DNA from: Carnobacterium iners
GTDB taxonomy: Bacteria; Bacillota; Bacilli; Lactobacillales; Carnobacteriaceae
Direction: 5' to 3'
NCBI RefSeq assembly: GCF_900177385.1
Contig: NZ_FXBJ01000002.1
Span: 124,001-188,000, forward strand
DNA length: 64,000 bases
Shown: positions 16,848 through 25,987 of the stretch, piece after piece
How the letters are laid out: every line of letters begins with the position of its first letter
Position numbering within the stretch: position 1 is the stretch's first letter
Made by a program: the position numbers and the translations under genes
Notes under the pieces: generated by a model
Database searches by the model: none
What the model was told of the DNA's origin: nothing
What the model saw: only the letters and a program-made list of their open reading frames with translations

Positions 16848-18277
16848 GCGGTTGTTTCCGCTTTATACTTTTCAACAAAGGCCATTAAAGCATCTTCAAA
16901 ACATTCTTTTGGTGGATGTACAATACCTGCGCCAATTTGGCCAATTCCAGCTACTTTATGAGCCATACCTGTATTGATGATTGGTAAGACTCCTGTGTCG
17001 ATGACTTTTCGTAAGTCAATTCCTAATGCTGAACCTCTAAAGTTCAATGGAGGAAGAGAGTAGTTGCTATTTTCTCCAACAGTGATTGTATACATTTGCT
17101 CACTATTTCGAATAGCATCATCTACGTCACCACCAACGAATTGGACGATTGCTGGTGAAGCTCCCATTGCAAATCCACCGATTCCCATTGTTTCTGTGAT
17201 ACAGCTATCCCCTAAATCTGGTGCTGCATCTTCTGCGCTAAAACCAGGGAAGAAGAGACCTTCAACAAAATTTGCTGGAGCTGTGAACCACTCGTCTTTT
17301 CCTAAACCACTAATTCTAATACCAAACTCGACACCATTTCTTGCCATCGTTGTTACGACAGTAGAATGAGCTACACCATGACTTGCATCTAAAGCTGCTT
17401 TAGATGCTGGCATGGACAAGTTTAAGAAATAATGTTCATTGCCTTTTATAAAGTTTAAAACTTCTTTTATTTCATTTTTTTCTAAATCTGTTTGTAAGAA
17501 ATAGCCGGAAATTTCACGATAAAATAAACTAGTAGATGCTTTATTTCTGTTGTGACACTCATCTCCCATATGCAAAGCTTGAGCTGTAATTGATTTAATA
17601 TCGATACCTTCTTCAGTAAGGCTCAATGCTTTTTTAAGTGCTGGCGCATAAACTTCTTGCAACCATTTTAAACGTTCAATAACTTCTGATGAGTAAGCAC
17701 CAAAACGAAGAACTTTTCCAAGACCTTCATTTACTGTACAATAAGTTCTATTTCCGTGAACAACGTTTTCAATAACATGTACCGGCATAGAAGGTGAAAC
17801 AATTCCCGCCATTGGTCCAACAGTAGAATGTTCATTACAAGGGGCAAATTCTATCTCGCCAGCTTCGATAAGCTTAACAGCTTCCTCTTCATTGTGTGCT
17901 AATTCTTCAAAAATCAAAGCGCCAATGATTGCTCCTTTTACCGGACCAGCCATTCTTTCCCAAGTTATCGGAGGGCCTGAATGCAAGATTAATCTAGCAT
18001 GCATTCCTGGTATAACGTCTAAAGCTTGTCCAATATCAATTAAATAAGGATGGGCGTCCTTCATGCGCTTTATTACTTCCTTGTTTGCTTCTTCAATCTT
18101 ATCGTTATCCGCAATCAAGTCTAACGCATTTAAAAGTTTGATATTTCCTCCAGCAGGTGGCTGCCAATTGACTTGTACAGATTCTGTTTGTTGGATTTCC
18201 ATCTCTTTGTTAAATTTAACTGTGCCAATATTGATTACTTTCAAATCTTGATTAAATAAATTATTCATTTTACTCAA
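16844..18277 (-). CDS. DUF1116 protein (YlbE/AllG-like carbamoyltransferase subunit)
   Basis: A 477-residue YlbE-family protein. In E. coli ylbE belongs with fdrA and ylbF to the gene set linked to oxamate carbamoyltransferase, the phosphate-dependent splitting of oxalurate (established family knowledge, stated from memory). Family-like segments are HSGPPITWERMAGPVKGAI, APCNEHSTVGPMAGIVSPSM and IGGFAMGASPAIVQFVGG. The start is taken as TTG at 18277 because GGGAGA lies 5-6 bases upstream; the ATG at 18268 would be too far away. It overlaps the carbamate kinase start by four bases and follows the FdrA-like gene after 16 bases. Confidence 0.88.
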   Translation of the reverse strand: MSKMNNLFNQDLKVINIGTVKFNKEMEIQQTESVQVNWQPPAGGNIKLLNALDLIADNDKIEEANKEVIKRMKDAHPYLIDIGQALDVIPGMHARLILHSGPPITWERMAGPVKGAIIGALIFEELAHNEEEAVKLIEAGEIEFAPCNEHSTVGPMAGIVSPSMPVHVIENVVHGNRTYCTVNEGLGKVLRFGAYSSEVIERLKWLQEVYAPALKKALSLTEEGIDIKSITAQALHMGDECHNRNKASTSLFYREISGYFLQTDLEKNEIKEVLNFIKGNEHYFLNLSMPASKAALDASHGVAHSTVVTTMARNGVEFGIRISGLGKDEWFTAPANFVEGLFFPGFSAEDAAPDLGDSCITETMGIGGFAMGASPAIVQFVGGDVDDAIRNSEQMYTITVGENSNYSLPPLNFRGSALGIDLRKVIDTGVLPIINTGMAHKVAGIGQIGAGIVHPPKECFEDALMAFVEKYKAETTA

Positions 18278-18293
18278 ACTAATCTCCCTACTT

Positions 18294-19835
18294 TCAAATT
18301 AATTTTATTGCTAGTTCGGCAGCTTGTTCGTTGCTATCTGCAATGCATATATTTAACTCTTCTAATTTTCTAGCTTGTTCTGAATAATCTTGTTTGTCAG
18401 TACGTGTTCCACAAATATAAGCAATAATTGGTAAGTGACGTCCATTTTCTTTTGCAATCTTTTGAGCTTCTTCTAATGCTTCAAACGTTACCCCTACAGG
18501 ATCTTCGTGAGAACCGTATCCTAATTCAAAATCAAGTAGTAAAACGGCTGTTGCTGGATCTTTTGCTTCTTCGATAATACGCTCATTTCTCAAAGAAGGT
18601 TCAATCATTGGATGCGGTTTACCTTGTGTAAATTCGTCATCACCTAAATCGACTAGTGTGTTTCCTTGACTAGCGTGTACATCTACAAGTTTTTCATTTG
18701 CTCTTTTTGCAACATTACTTTTAATTTCATCTACATGAGGTCTAATAACCGTTAAGGCTTCTGAAGTAAGTGTGCCTCCACAAAATAGGCCACGAATGTA
18801 TTTTTGAGAAGCCGTTAGTTCTTCTTTTTGATTCTTAATCCATTCATTTTGTTTGTCGCTTATTTCATTAGACAAGTCTTTATCAGAACTACCTAGTGCT
18901 TTTACAGCAAGTACAGCGCCTTGTCTTAGTGTTCCTGCGAATGTTGCACCAACTTTTTCTACTTCTTTTGCGTCTCCATCTAAGAAACAAACAACGACAG
19001 GTTTTTTCATTGCTTTAATTTGTTCCATAATTTTATCTTGCACGCTTGCTGCAGGTGGCTTAGAAATTAGAACGATTACTTTTGTATTGCCATCGTTTTC
19101 AAGCGCTTTCATACCTTCTAGCATCATAATTCCACCGATAGGCTCTTGTAAGTCTCTTCCACCAACACCAATAGCTTGTGAAATACCTTCTCCTAATCGG
19201 TCAATTTGGACACTTACTTCTTGTAACCCAGTTCCTGAAGCTCCTACTAAACCGATATTTCCCTGTCTAACTTTATTTGCAAAACACAATCCAACATTAT
19301 TAATAATGGCTGTTCCACAGTCGGGTCCCATTACGAAAAGACCTTTTTCTTTGCCTAATTCTTTTAATTCTTTTTCTTCTTCTATTGTTACATTATCACT
19401 GAATATCATGACATTCAGGTCTTTATTTAACGCTTTACGTGCTTCTCGAGCAGCGTAGTTTCCTGGTACAGAAATGATAGCTAGGTTAGCCTCTGGCAAT
19501 AAGTTTAATGCTTCTTCTGTATTTTCTGTTGACGTTTCACCGTTCTTTTTCTTACCGCCTTTTTTCGCATTGAGCTCTTCTTCTATTTTGCCAAACACGT
19601 CTTCCATATTTTCTTCAGTGTCTGCTTCGATAGCAAGAATTAGGTCATTTTCTGACGCACTACTTGCTTCCTCTGTTAATAAGCCAATATTTTCTAACAA
19701 TTCTTTATTCATTTGAGTTGCCATTGAGACGACTGCCTGTTTTACACCATCTAATTTACTGATACTTGCTGATAAAGACATTAATGTAACCGAATCATGA
19801 TAAGCATTTTTTTCTATCATTACTTTTGAAACCAT
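18294..19835 (-). CDS. fdrA: FdrA-family protein (AllF-like carbamoyltransferase subunit)
   Basis: A 513-residue protein of the acyl-CoA-synthetase-like FdrA family, with a Rossmann-type CoA-binding/ligase region around residues 115-330 (VMGPDCGTAIINNVGLCFAN, NIGLVGASGTGLQEVSVQID, AIGVGGRDLQEPIGGI). A C-terminal ligase-like domain follows (DFELGYGSHEDPVGVTFEAL). A charged linker (about 85-100, KKGGKKKNGE) separates the N-terminal domain. E. coli FdrA, about 555 residues, works with YlbE and YlbF in the last step of anaerobic allantoin use. GGAGG precedes the ATG. It lies four bases after the DUF2877 gene, forming a tight DUF2877-fdrA-DUF1116-carbamate kinase unit. Confidence 0.9.
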   Translation of the reverse strand: MVSKVMIEKNAYHDSVTLMSLSASISKLDGVKQAVVSMATQMNKELLENIGLLTEEASSASENDLILAIEADTEENMEDVFGKIEEELNAKKGGKKKNGETSTENTEEALNLLPEANLAIISVPGNYAAREARKALNKDLNVMIFSDNVTIEEEKELKELGKEKGLFVMGPDCGTAIINNVGLCFANKVRQGNIGLVGASGTGLQEVSVQIDRLGEGISQAIGVGGRDLQEPIGGIMMLEGMKALENDGNTKVIVLISKPPAASVQDKIMEQIKAMKKPVVVCFLDGDAKEVEKVGATFAGTLRQGAVLAVKALGSSDKDLSNEISDKQNEWIKNQKEELTASQKYIRGLFCGGTLTSEALTVIRPHVDEIKSNVAKRANEKLVDVHASQGNTLVDLGDDEFTQGKPHPMIEPSLRNERIIEEAKDPATAVLLLDFELGYGSHEDPVGVTFEALEEAQKIAKENGRHLPIIAYICGTRTDKQDYSEQARKLEELNICIADSNEQAAELAIKLI

Positions 19836-19839
19836 TTTT

Positions 19840-20775
19840 TTACCTCCTATATGAATTATTCATTTGGTCGTAAGCGAAAATTACTCCTACAAGCATATCT
19901 GTCCCAGATGTAGCGCCAATCTTTAAAAATGGCTGGAGGTACCTAGTTATGTCCTCTTCTTGATAATGTCTAAGCAAATCATTAAGTGCTTGATTTACAT
20001 AACCATTGACACCATTTTCAAGCATAAATGCACTAATCGATGTTGATCTTTTTTTTACATGTTCTATCCAGTTATTTCCTTCAAAGCTCTCAATTAAAGG
20101 GCTCTCAAAAAGATGCCAAACAGCTAAGCAACCTAGTAAGAAATCATCACCTGATGGTGTCAAACCTACTCCTAAACCGACTAATTTGTAGCTTTGCTTT
20201 ACTACCGCGTTAAAGTCTTTAGCTGCTAGTTCTTCTGACATTTTCCTTATTGCTTGTAGGAAAAATGCAACGTAACTATTTTTAACCGAGCTATTGGCTA
20301 ATTCCTTGTTAGAATAAATCTCCCAAGCTGAAACTAACCCACTATCGCTCCCCTGCTCTTTGATAAATTTGTAGATAGTTTTTGAAAAACTATCCGATGA
20401 AAGTCGTTCGCTCAGATTTTTTTTACTTATTTTCACAAGACTATACGTTGCTTTAGTATAATCCCATTCTACTTGCTTAATTTTTATCGTATTTTTTTGT
20501 GATAACCTCACTGGATCACCAGGAGCTACCTTACTTTTCATAGCATTGAACAGCTGCTTATCTGCTGTTTTCATCATCCCTGGTGAAGAAATAACTTCTT
20601 CTAAAGCTAATGTAAGTAGACTACTTTGATCAGTAGCTAGTATATTGATCACTTTATTAAAAACACTATGAACCGTTCCAACTAAAGAATTCACTTCCTT
20701 ATTTTCCAGCCCATCTACTACTTGTTGATCAATAATTGTTATCGTTCCTATCTCTTGTTCAGACACTTTTTTCAC
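19840..20775 (-). CDS. DUF2877 protein (YlbF/AllH-like carbamoyltransferase subunit)
   Basis: A 311-residue DUF2877 protein; the signature GLGVGLTPSGDDFLLGCLAV is near residue 205. It corresponds to E. coli YlbF, the third partner of FdrA and YlbE. The likely start is GTG at 20775 (reading MKKVSEQEIG), with only a weak purine-rich upstream site. It is first in the unit DUF2877-fdrA-DUF1116-carbamate kinase, which has 4- and 16-base gaps and one overlap. Role inferred from family and context: part of an enzyme that moves a carbamoyl group from an acyl-urea to phosphate. Confidence 0.85.
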   Translation of the reverse strand: MKKVSEQEIGTITIIDQQVVDGLENKEVNSLVGTVHSVFNKVINILATDQSSLLTLALEEVISSPGMMKTADKQLFNAMKSKVAPGDPVRLSQKNTIKIKQVEWDYTKATYSLVKISKKNLSERLSSDSFSKTIYKFIKEQGSDSGLVSAWEIYSNKELANSSVKNSYVAFFLQAIRKMSEELAAKDFNAVVKQSYKLVGLGVGLTPSGDDFLLGCLAVWHLFESPLIESFEGNNWIEHVKKRSTSISAFMLENGVNGYVNQALNDLLRHYQEEDITRYLQPFLKIGATSGTDMLVGVIFAYDQMNNSYRR

Positions 20776-20924
20776 CTTTGCTTTTTAGAAAATTTTCTTT
20801 TTCATTAATAAATATGTCCTTCTTTATTTTAGTCGGAACAACTAATTGCATACAAGAAGAGCTTACTCATCTAGTTTTGGCCGTTTAATTACTGTTTTGT
20901 CACATTAACTATTCTTATAAGTCA

Positions 20925-22034
20925 TTATGCTTTAGCAATAACTGCTACTGGGCCACCACCATCTGGACCTTGGTGCTCTGCTCCGCCTGAAACGTAGACC
21001 ATTGGATCTTTAGTCAAAGTAGAAATAACAGCATTCACAACTGCACGAGCATGTCTTGTGTGGTTTATATCTGAATCTTCTAACATAACCGTACGTCTAT
21101 CACGACATTTCCCTGTAGAAGAAGCTTCTGCTTTAGCTAATACGTTTACGATTTTATCTAATTCTTTGTCCGAAGGATACTCTTCAAATACTAATCCAGC
21201 TGCCCTCATTGCCTCTTTAACAGCCTCAATATCGATAGCATCTTTCATTACGGCGGAACCACTTAATAAATCACTAGCTGAGTTTGTAGAGTTTCCAATA
21301 AGAATAATTTCATCGTTTAATAATTCTACACCAGCAGATGTTGAAGCTACTCCTGAATACAGACTGTAGTCATGACAAATCATTTCGTCATTTAATTGAT
21401 CTTCTGTAACTTCTCCTAAAGCAAGTGCTACTCCTAATGCTGAAGCTCCTCTAGAGTAGCCCATTGATTTATAGGTATCATTAATCGCAACTTCTTTGCC
21501 ACGTTTTTCTGCTTCTTCCATTCTTTCTGCTGTCAATAATGGACATTTGATTTGAACAAAATGAACATCTTCGGGGCTATCGATATGAGCATCTTTCATA
21601 GCTTGTGTAACACATCTAGCTACTTCTTTTACTTGCTCCATTCTTCCAATTTCCTCAGGTTTGAAGTCTCTCGTGAAAGCAATTCCTGCTGCTAATCTCT
21701 TTTCGCCTGTTGAGTTCGTTTCTCCTTCAACTTCTTTTTTAACAAAAACAGTTAAATGAGGAGACATAACGCCTTCTGTTCCTCCAGACATGATAAGAGC
21801 AACTTTTTTTTGAACTTCTTCTGGCGAACTATTCAATACACCTGCTAAATAGTAAGAAATCGCCATGTTTGAGAATCCGCGTGTGTAATCATTTACACAA
21901 CCGTTCCCTTCAGTTTTGCCTAAAATAGCTATGATTTCTTCTGCTTTGATTGTTTTATCGTCAACCAGTTTCTTTAATCCTGAAACGTCATCTGGTGAGT
22001 CTGTTGCTATACGAAATACTTCTACTTTTTGCAT
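20925..22034 (-). CDS. Ring-opening amidohydrolase (cyanurate hydrolase/barbiturase family)
   Basis: A 369-residue AtzD/TrzD-type enzyme built of three similar domains, each with a Ser-Lys active pair. Visible family motifs are [13 protein letters not shown] (about residue 87), [19 protein letters not shown] (about 190), [13 protein letters not shown] (about 240) and [20 protein letters not shown] at the C-terminus. Members hydrolyse cyanuric acid to carboxybiuret or barbiturate to ureidomalonate; sequence alone does not tell which. AGGAGG precedes the ATG. It lies upstream of the carbamoyltransferase unit and downstream of a permease. It is the gene that most clearly points to catabolism of a ring imide rather than allantoin. 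Confidence 0.9.
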   Translation of the reverse strand: MQKVEVFRIATDSPDDVSGLKKLVDDKTIKAEEIIAILGKTEGNGCVNDYTRGFSNMAISYYLAGVLNSSPEEVQKKVALIMSGGTEGVMSPHLTVFVKKEVEGETNSTGEKRLAAGIAFTRDFKPEEIGRMEQVKEVARCVTQAMKDAHIDSPEDVHFVQIKCPLLTAERMEEAEKRGKEVAINDTYKSMGYSRGASALGVALALGEVTEDQLNDEMICHDYSLYSGVASTSAGVELLNDEIILIGNSTNSASDLLSGSAVMKDAIDIEAVKEAMRAAGLVFEEYPSDKELDKIVNVLAKAEASSTGKCRDRRTVMLEDSDINHTRHARAVVNAVISTLTKDPMVYVSGGAEHQGPDGGGPVAVIAKA

Positions 22035-22175
22035 AATTTAATTCCTCCTAATTAGTTTAAGATATCTTTTTTTAGTTTACTTTAGCTTAAATAATCCATC
22101 AATTTGATTGGTTCATTTAATCGTTCAAATTAAATTGCTTTCATTCGAAGCCTCCTTTCAATTGGGTTAATTTTT

Positions 22176-23429
22176 TTAGATGACTATAAAGGCTACTATC
22201 ATAATGATTAATAGCATACCAACAACAAACTTAGTATTGCTCTTAACGATATCTAAAACCGTCATGTCAAACCCTTCTGCTAATGCTGCTACGTTAATTT
22301 GAACTGGGCTAATTTGCGTACCTAATCCAGTTGCTATTGCAACAAATCCCATTGCTTCAGATGACAACCCAAGGGTACTTAATGTTGGCAATATTAAGGC
22401 TAGAACACCTGCCGCAAATGCTCCTGATGGGATAGCAATTAAAAAGGCCAGAATCATTGTAACCGGCAACAAGATTATTTCAGGAACTGTTTTAGCAATT
22501 GATGCAATCTGTTCGAAGGTTCCTAATTCCGCAATCATATTGATAAAGGCTAAGAATATTCCTACTGCAAACAGAGTGGTTAAAATAAATTTAGAGCCAT
22601 CAACTAACGCTTCACTCATTTCATTCAAATTCAACGGTGTGCATATAACCGTAAGTATGGCCGTTATAATAACGATGGTCGCTGGGGTAAACACCTTGGT
22701 ACCGATTAAACCATTTAGATAACTACCTACTACAACCATTGCAAGTAAAGCAATGAAAGGAAAAGCTCGGCCTAACAAACTGATGTTGCTTTGCTCTTTT
22801 TCACCTTCTACTTCTTCTTCTTTCTTCATAACTAAGCTGCCTCTTTTGTGAACACCATAAATGGCCAAAGCTACAGCTACGAGGTAAAATCCAATCGTGT
22901 AAGGCAACATTGCTGCAGCGTGATCCACTACGTCTCTTCCTGAACTCGTTGCAACCAGAACTGTCTCCGTTGAAGAAGGAGCAGTAGTAAAACCAACAGC
23001 CGATATAATTGCCATGGCTGCTATTACTTCTGGAATAGCTCCTACGGCTACAGCCATTAAGGGAGCTGTTACCATTGTATTACCCGCTGCTGTTCCAGCT
23101 GCGTAAGTCGCAAATCCTTGAATCAATACAATAATTCCGGCTAAAATAGCTATTCTTCCTCTTAAAACTCTTTTAGCTAAATCAACTAGTGCTTTTATAC
23201 TTCCTGCTCTAGATACCATTACAGCTGTTGCTGCATAGATGATAGGAACAGTAATTCCAAGCATATTAGAAATACCACCTATAAATTGTTCGGTGATACT
23301 ATCAAATCCAAAACCACCAATAATAATGGCTAATATTCCACCTGCAAATCCAGCCACCAGCATGTGTTGGTTACTAAATAATAAAATCAATACGACAACT
23401 ACGGGTATTAAATTAATAAATAATTCCAT
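22176..23429 (-). CDS. Ion-transporter-superfamily permease, substrate unknown
   Basis: A 417-residue polytopic membrane protein with about 11 hydrophobic segments. The start at 23429 has a perfect AAGGAGG site; an in-frame start at 23459 does not. The two repeated helical-hairpin-like regions (TYAAGTAAGNTMVTAPLMAV and PSGAFAAGVLALILPTLS) and the fold resemble GntP/CitMHS/DcuC-like carboxylate transporters. I cannot name a closer family. It lies between the PucR regulator and the ring-opening enzyme. It may import an anionic substrate or export or exchange the carboxylate product (inference). Confidence 0.72.
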   Translation of the reverse strand: MELFINLIPVVVVLILLFSNQHMLVAGFAGGILAIIIGGFGFDSITEQFIGGISNMLGITVPIIYAATAVMVSRAGSIKALVDLAKRVLRGRIAILAGIIVLIQGFATYAAGTAAGNTMVTAPLMAVAVGAIPEVIAAMAIISAVGFTTAPSSTETVLVATSSGRDVVDHAAAMLPYTIGFYLVAVALAIYGVHKRGSLVMKKEEEVEGEKEQSNISLLGRAFPFIALLAMVVVGSYLNGLIGTKVFTPATIVIITAILTVICTPLNLNEMSEALVDGSKFILTTLFAVGIFLAFINMIAELGTFEQIASIAKTVPEIILLPVTMILAFLIAIPSGAFAAGVLALILPTLSTLGLSSEAMGFVAIATGLGTQISPVQINVAALAEGFDMTVLDIVKSNTKFVVGMLLIIMIVAFIVI

Positions 23430-23881
23430 GTTTTTTCCTCCTTGTGTTTTAAGCTTCAAAAAAATATAACCATTTATTAGATACTATAAAATCAGTTCCT
23501 ACTAGTTTGATAATGGCTCTCTCTTATTTAGTTTATTGAAACACTATAATGGCTTTTCTATTTTTAAAATGATACTACATATTACATTTAGTGAAATAAT
23601 TATCAATCTACTCATAACTCTTTCTTTTATCTATCTTCTAGCTCAATAAGATCGCCCTGTGATACTGTAAATCTTAAGGATATAACCTTTTTCGTTTTTA
23701 TAAGAAAAAAATTCTACAAATCTATTTTTATTCTTTTTTAATCTATTTATCCTTCCTGTGGTAATTCAAACATTGACATTATCCTTCATAGTTCATTTAG
23801 AAAAGATTTTTTTGTATCGCTTTCTCCTATGCATTTATTGTAACAAAGATTGGAAGGGTTTTCATCGTAGTAAAACCCTAA
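23430..23881. other. Long leader/intergenic region with no gene seen
   Basis: About 450 bases between the permease and the PucR terminator. AT-rich, no open frame of note. It probably holds the promoter and PucR control sites for the permease and ring-opening operon, but I could not fix a motif. Confidence 0.45.
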
Positions 23882-23916
23882 AAAAAAACACTCTGATTGT
23901 CATATAGTGACAATCA
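23882..23916 (-). terminator. Terminator after pucR-like gene
   Basis: TGATTGTCA (23894-23902) and TGACAATCA (23908-23916) form a stem. On the minus strand it is followed within a few bases by a run of nine T (23882-23890). Confidence 0.75.
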
Positions 23917-23967
23917 AAATGCTAATCGTTCTATTTAGTTATAATTTAACTTCTTCATTCTTGAAGT

Positions 23968-25587
23968 CTATTCTCTTCTATCTATTTCTGTCCACATATT
24001 GATGTGGTGAGCAAGGACAATTTCGGCTATTTCTAACCCGTCATCTATATTTATTCCTAGTTCTTTCAATCGGTTTATTCGATAGCGTAGCGTATTATAA
24101 TGAATGAACAACTTTTTAGCTGCTTCTTTATGATTAAATTGTGTTTCTATTAATGCCATAAGAGTTTTTAATAAGTCCATGTTCACCTTTTGATCGTATG
24201 CTAAAATATCTCCTAGTTTACGTTCAACATATTTATCTAAAACTTTTGTATCTTGCACTTCTTTAATGACGCTAAATAACTCGTTATCGTCGTAATGGCT
24301 TACAAAACAAGCCTGCTTTAATTTACGACCGATAAACCAACTATCTTTGGCTTCTTTATAAGTTGCTGGGAATGAAAGAGAATTTAATACGGGATTAGAT
24401 ATTCCTATCCCTATAGGATAATCGTCTCCTAATTTTCTGATCAGCGAGTTTCCAATTGCTTTCATTTTTTCTTTACTGTTGTTAATAAAAGCAACGTTGA
24501 CAAATAAAACCAAAGAACCGTCTATATAAGTTACTTTTATTTTTTTATTCGTTGTAATTAATTCTCTTTTTAATATATTCTCAATTATTTGACTGTGGAG
24601 TATTTTTTCATAGTCTCGCATTTTAGTTAGTTCATTTTTATTAAATAATTTTAATACAAAAATAACTTCTGGAAATTCCATTTCCCAACCATATATTTTT
24701 GCTTTTTCAATAGTAACTAATTGACTATAATTCGTTCCTTGCAAAATATCTCTGATAAAAGAATCTTGAAAGTTTCTTTCTTTTTCTGCTACAGCATGAT
24801 TTTTATAAAAAACGGAAGCTAATAATAGAGAAGCCTCTTCAACCGCTACTAGTAGATTTCGATTTTTTTTATCTCCATCCAAAAGAATCAAATAAGCGAA
24901 TTTATTAGCTTGCGCTTCTATTGAATAGTTTATAAAATCTTCACTAGTATAAACTTTGTCTTCGTGTTTGACCACTAGTGAATCTATTCCTACTTTTTTA
25001 TCAAGTAAATGAATTGTTAATTTTGTTTTATCAATACTTCTTGATTGAGATATTAAGTTTGTATCAACATCTAATAAAATCACTGGATGATCTACTAAGT
25101 CTGAAAAGCTGTCAATCATAGCATTGACATTTTCTCCTTTTAGAAACATGTTCATCAGTTGATTGTGGACTTCTCTTTGAAATTGTAAAGCTGATATGTG
25201 TTGATCTAAAGAAAATTTAATTATCTCCGAAGCTAAATCTGATAAGTTCTCATCACTGTGAATTTCAATAATAGGAAAATTTAACTCATTCGCTTGTTTT
25301 AACATACTTTCTGGGATTGTTTCAATGTACCTGCCGGTTTTTATACAAATTCCAGCTGCTGATGCTGCCGAACTTTTAGGTATAATACTCTTCATTGCTT
25401 CAGCATTATTAATGATTGGATAAAGCGTTGTAATAATCAAACTATTTTCTTCTAAAAATTCTCCAATATCCGGTACTTCCATCAAGGTTGCTTTCTTTAC
25501 GATATTTATTAATCCGTTTTCACCTGCAACTACTTTGGCTCCTGAAAAGCCTTTTAACTTCAAGATATCTTTTACTATTGTAGCCAT
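23968..25587 (-). CDS. PucR-family transcriptional regulator
   Basis: A 539-residue regulator with an N-terminal PucR (purine-catabolism sensor) domain, residues about 1-125 (VKDILKLKGFSGAKVVAGEN; MEVPDIGEFLEENSLIITTL). A GGDEF-like CdaR middle region follows, and a C-terminal helix-turn-helix near 490-530 (HKEAAKKLFIHYNTLRYRIN). The family controls purine, amino-acid and ureide catabolic genes in response to nitrogen compounds. AAGGAGA precedes the ATG. It sits between the cytosine-deaminase-like gene and the permease/ring-opening genes, all on the same strand, and is the natural candidate regulator of the cluster. Confidence 0.92.
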   Translation of the reverse strand: MATIVKDILKLKGFSGAKVVAGENGLINIVKKATLMEVPDIGEFLEENSLIITTLYPIINNAEAMKSIIPKSSAASAAGICIKTGRYIETIPESMLKQANELNFPIIEIHSDENLSDLASEIIKFSLDQHISALQFQREVHNQLMNMFLKGENVNAMIDSFSDLVDHPVILLDVDTNLISQSRSIDKTKLTIHLLDKKVGIDSLVVKHEDKVYTSEDFINYSIEAQANKFAYLILLDGDKKNRNLLVAVEEASLLLASVFYKNHAVAEKERNFQDSFIRDILQGTNYSQLVTIEKAKIYGWEMEFPEVIFVLKLFNKNELTKMRDYEKILHSQIIENILKRELITTNKKIKVTYIDGSLVLFVNVAFINNSKEKMKAIGNSLIRKLGDDYPIGIGISNPVLNSLSFPATYKEAKDSWFIGRKLKQACFVSHYDDNELFSVIKEVQDTKVLDKYVERKLGDILAYDQKVNMDLLKTLMALIETQFNHKEAAKKLFIHYNTLRYRINRLKELGINIDDGLEIAEIVLAHHINMWTEIDRRE

Positions 25588-25987
25588 GGTAATCTCCTTT
25601 GCTTATACTACCCATAGATTAATTGTTTAGTTATTATCTCAACTATAACATTAACTTATTTTACATAACAATTACTAAGCTCACCGAAAATCTGACTCTA
25701 TCTAAATAAGATAAGTTCAGCTGGAATAAAAATAATTTTTCTTCTATTTATTATTATAGTTTAGCCTTTTTCTTTTAATTTTATTGCTTCTTGCTATTTC
25801 AATAGGAATTGAGATATATAATATTTAAATCCCAATTATTTCACTAAAAATACTCAAAATGATTGTCGATTTAGTTTTTCCAAGTACCTTTTAGAATAAA
25901 AATATAGATATATGAAAAAGACTAAATTTTTTTATTGATTAGAAAAAAATACAGTCAACAGTTGTTTTACCTGCCTTAGTCGTTCGC
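25588..25987. other. Intergenic region with no gene seen
   Basis: A 400-base very AT-rich spacer between the amidohydrolase and pucR-like genes. It probably carries the pucR promoter. No convincing operator, terminator or RNA was identified. Confidence 0.45.

Noticed and set aside
18853-19458. Long plus-strand frame opposite fdrA
   Set aside because: Antisense shadow of a well-supported coding gene; Ser/Pro-rich composition is typical of such mirror frames.
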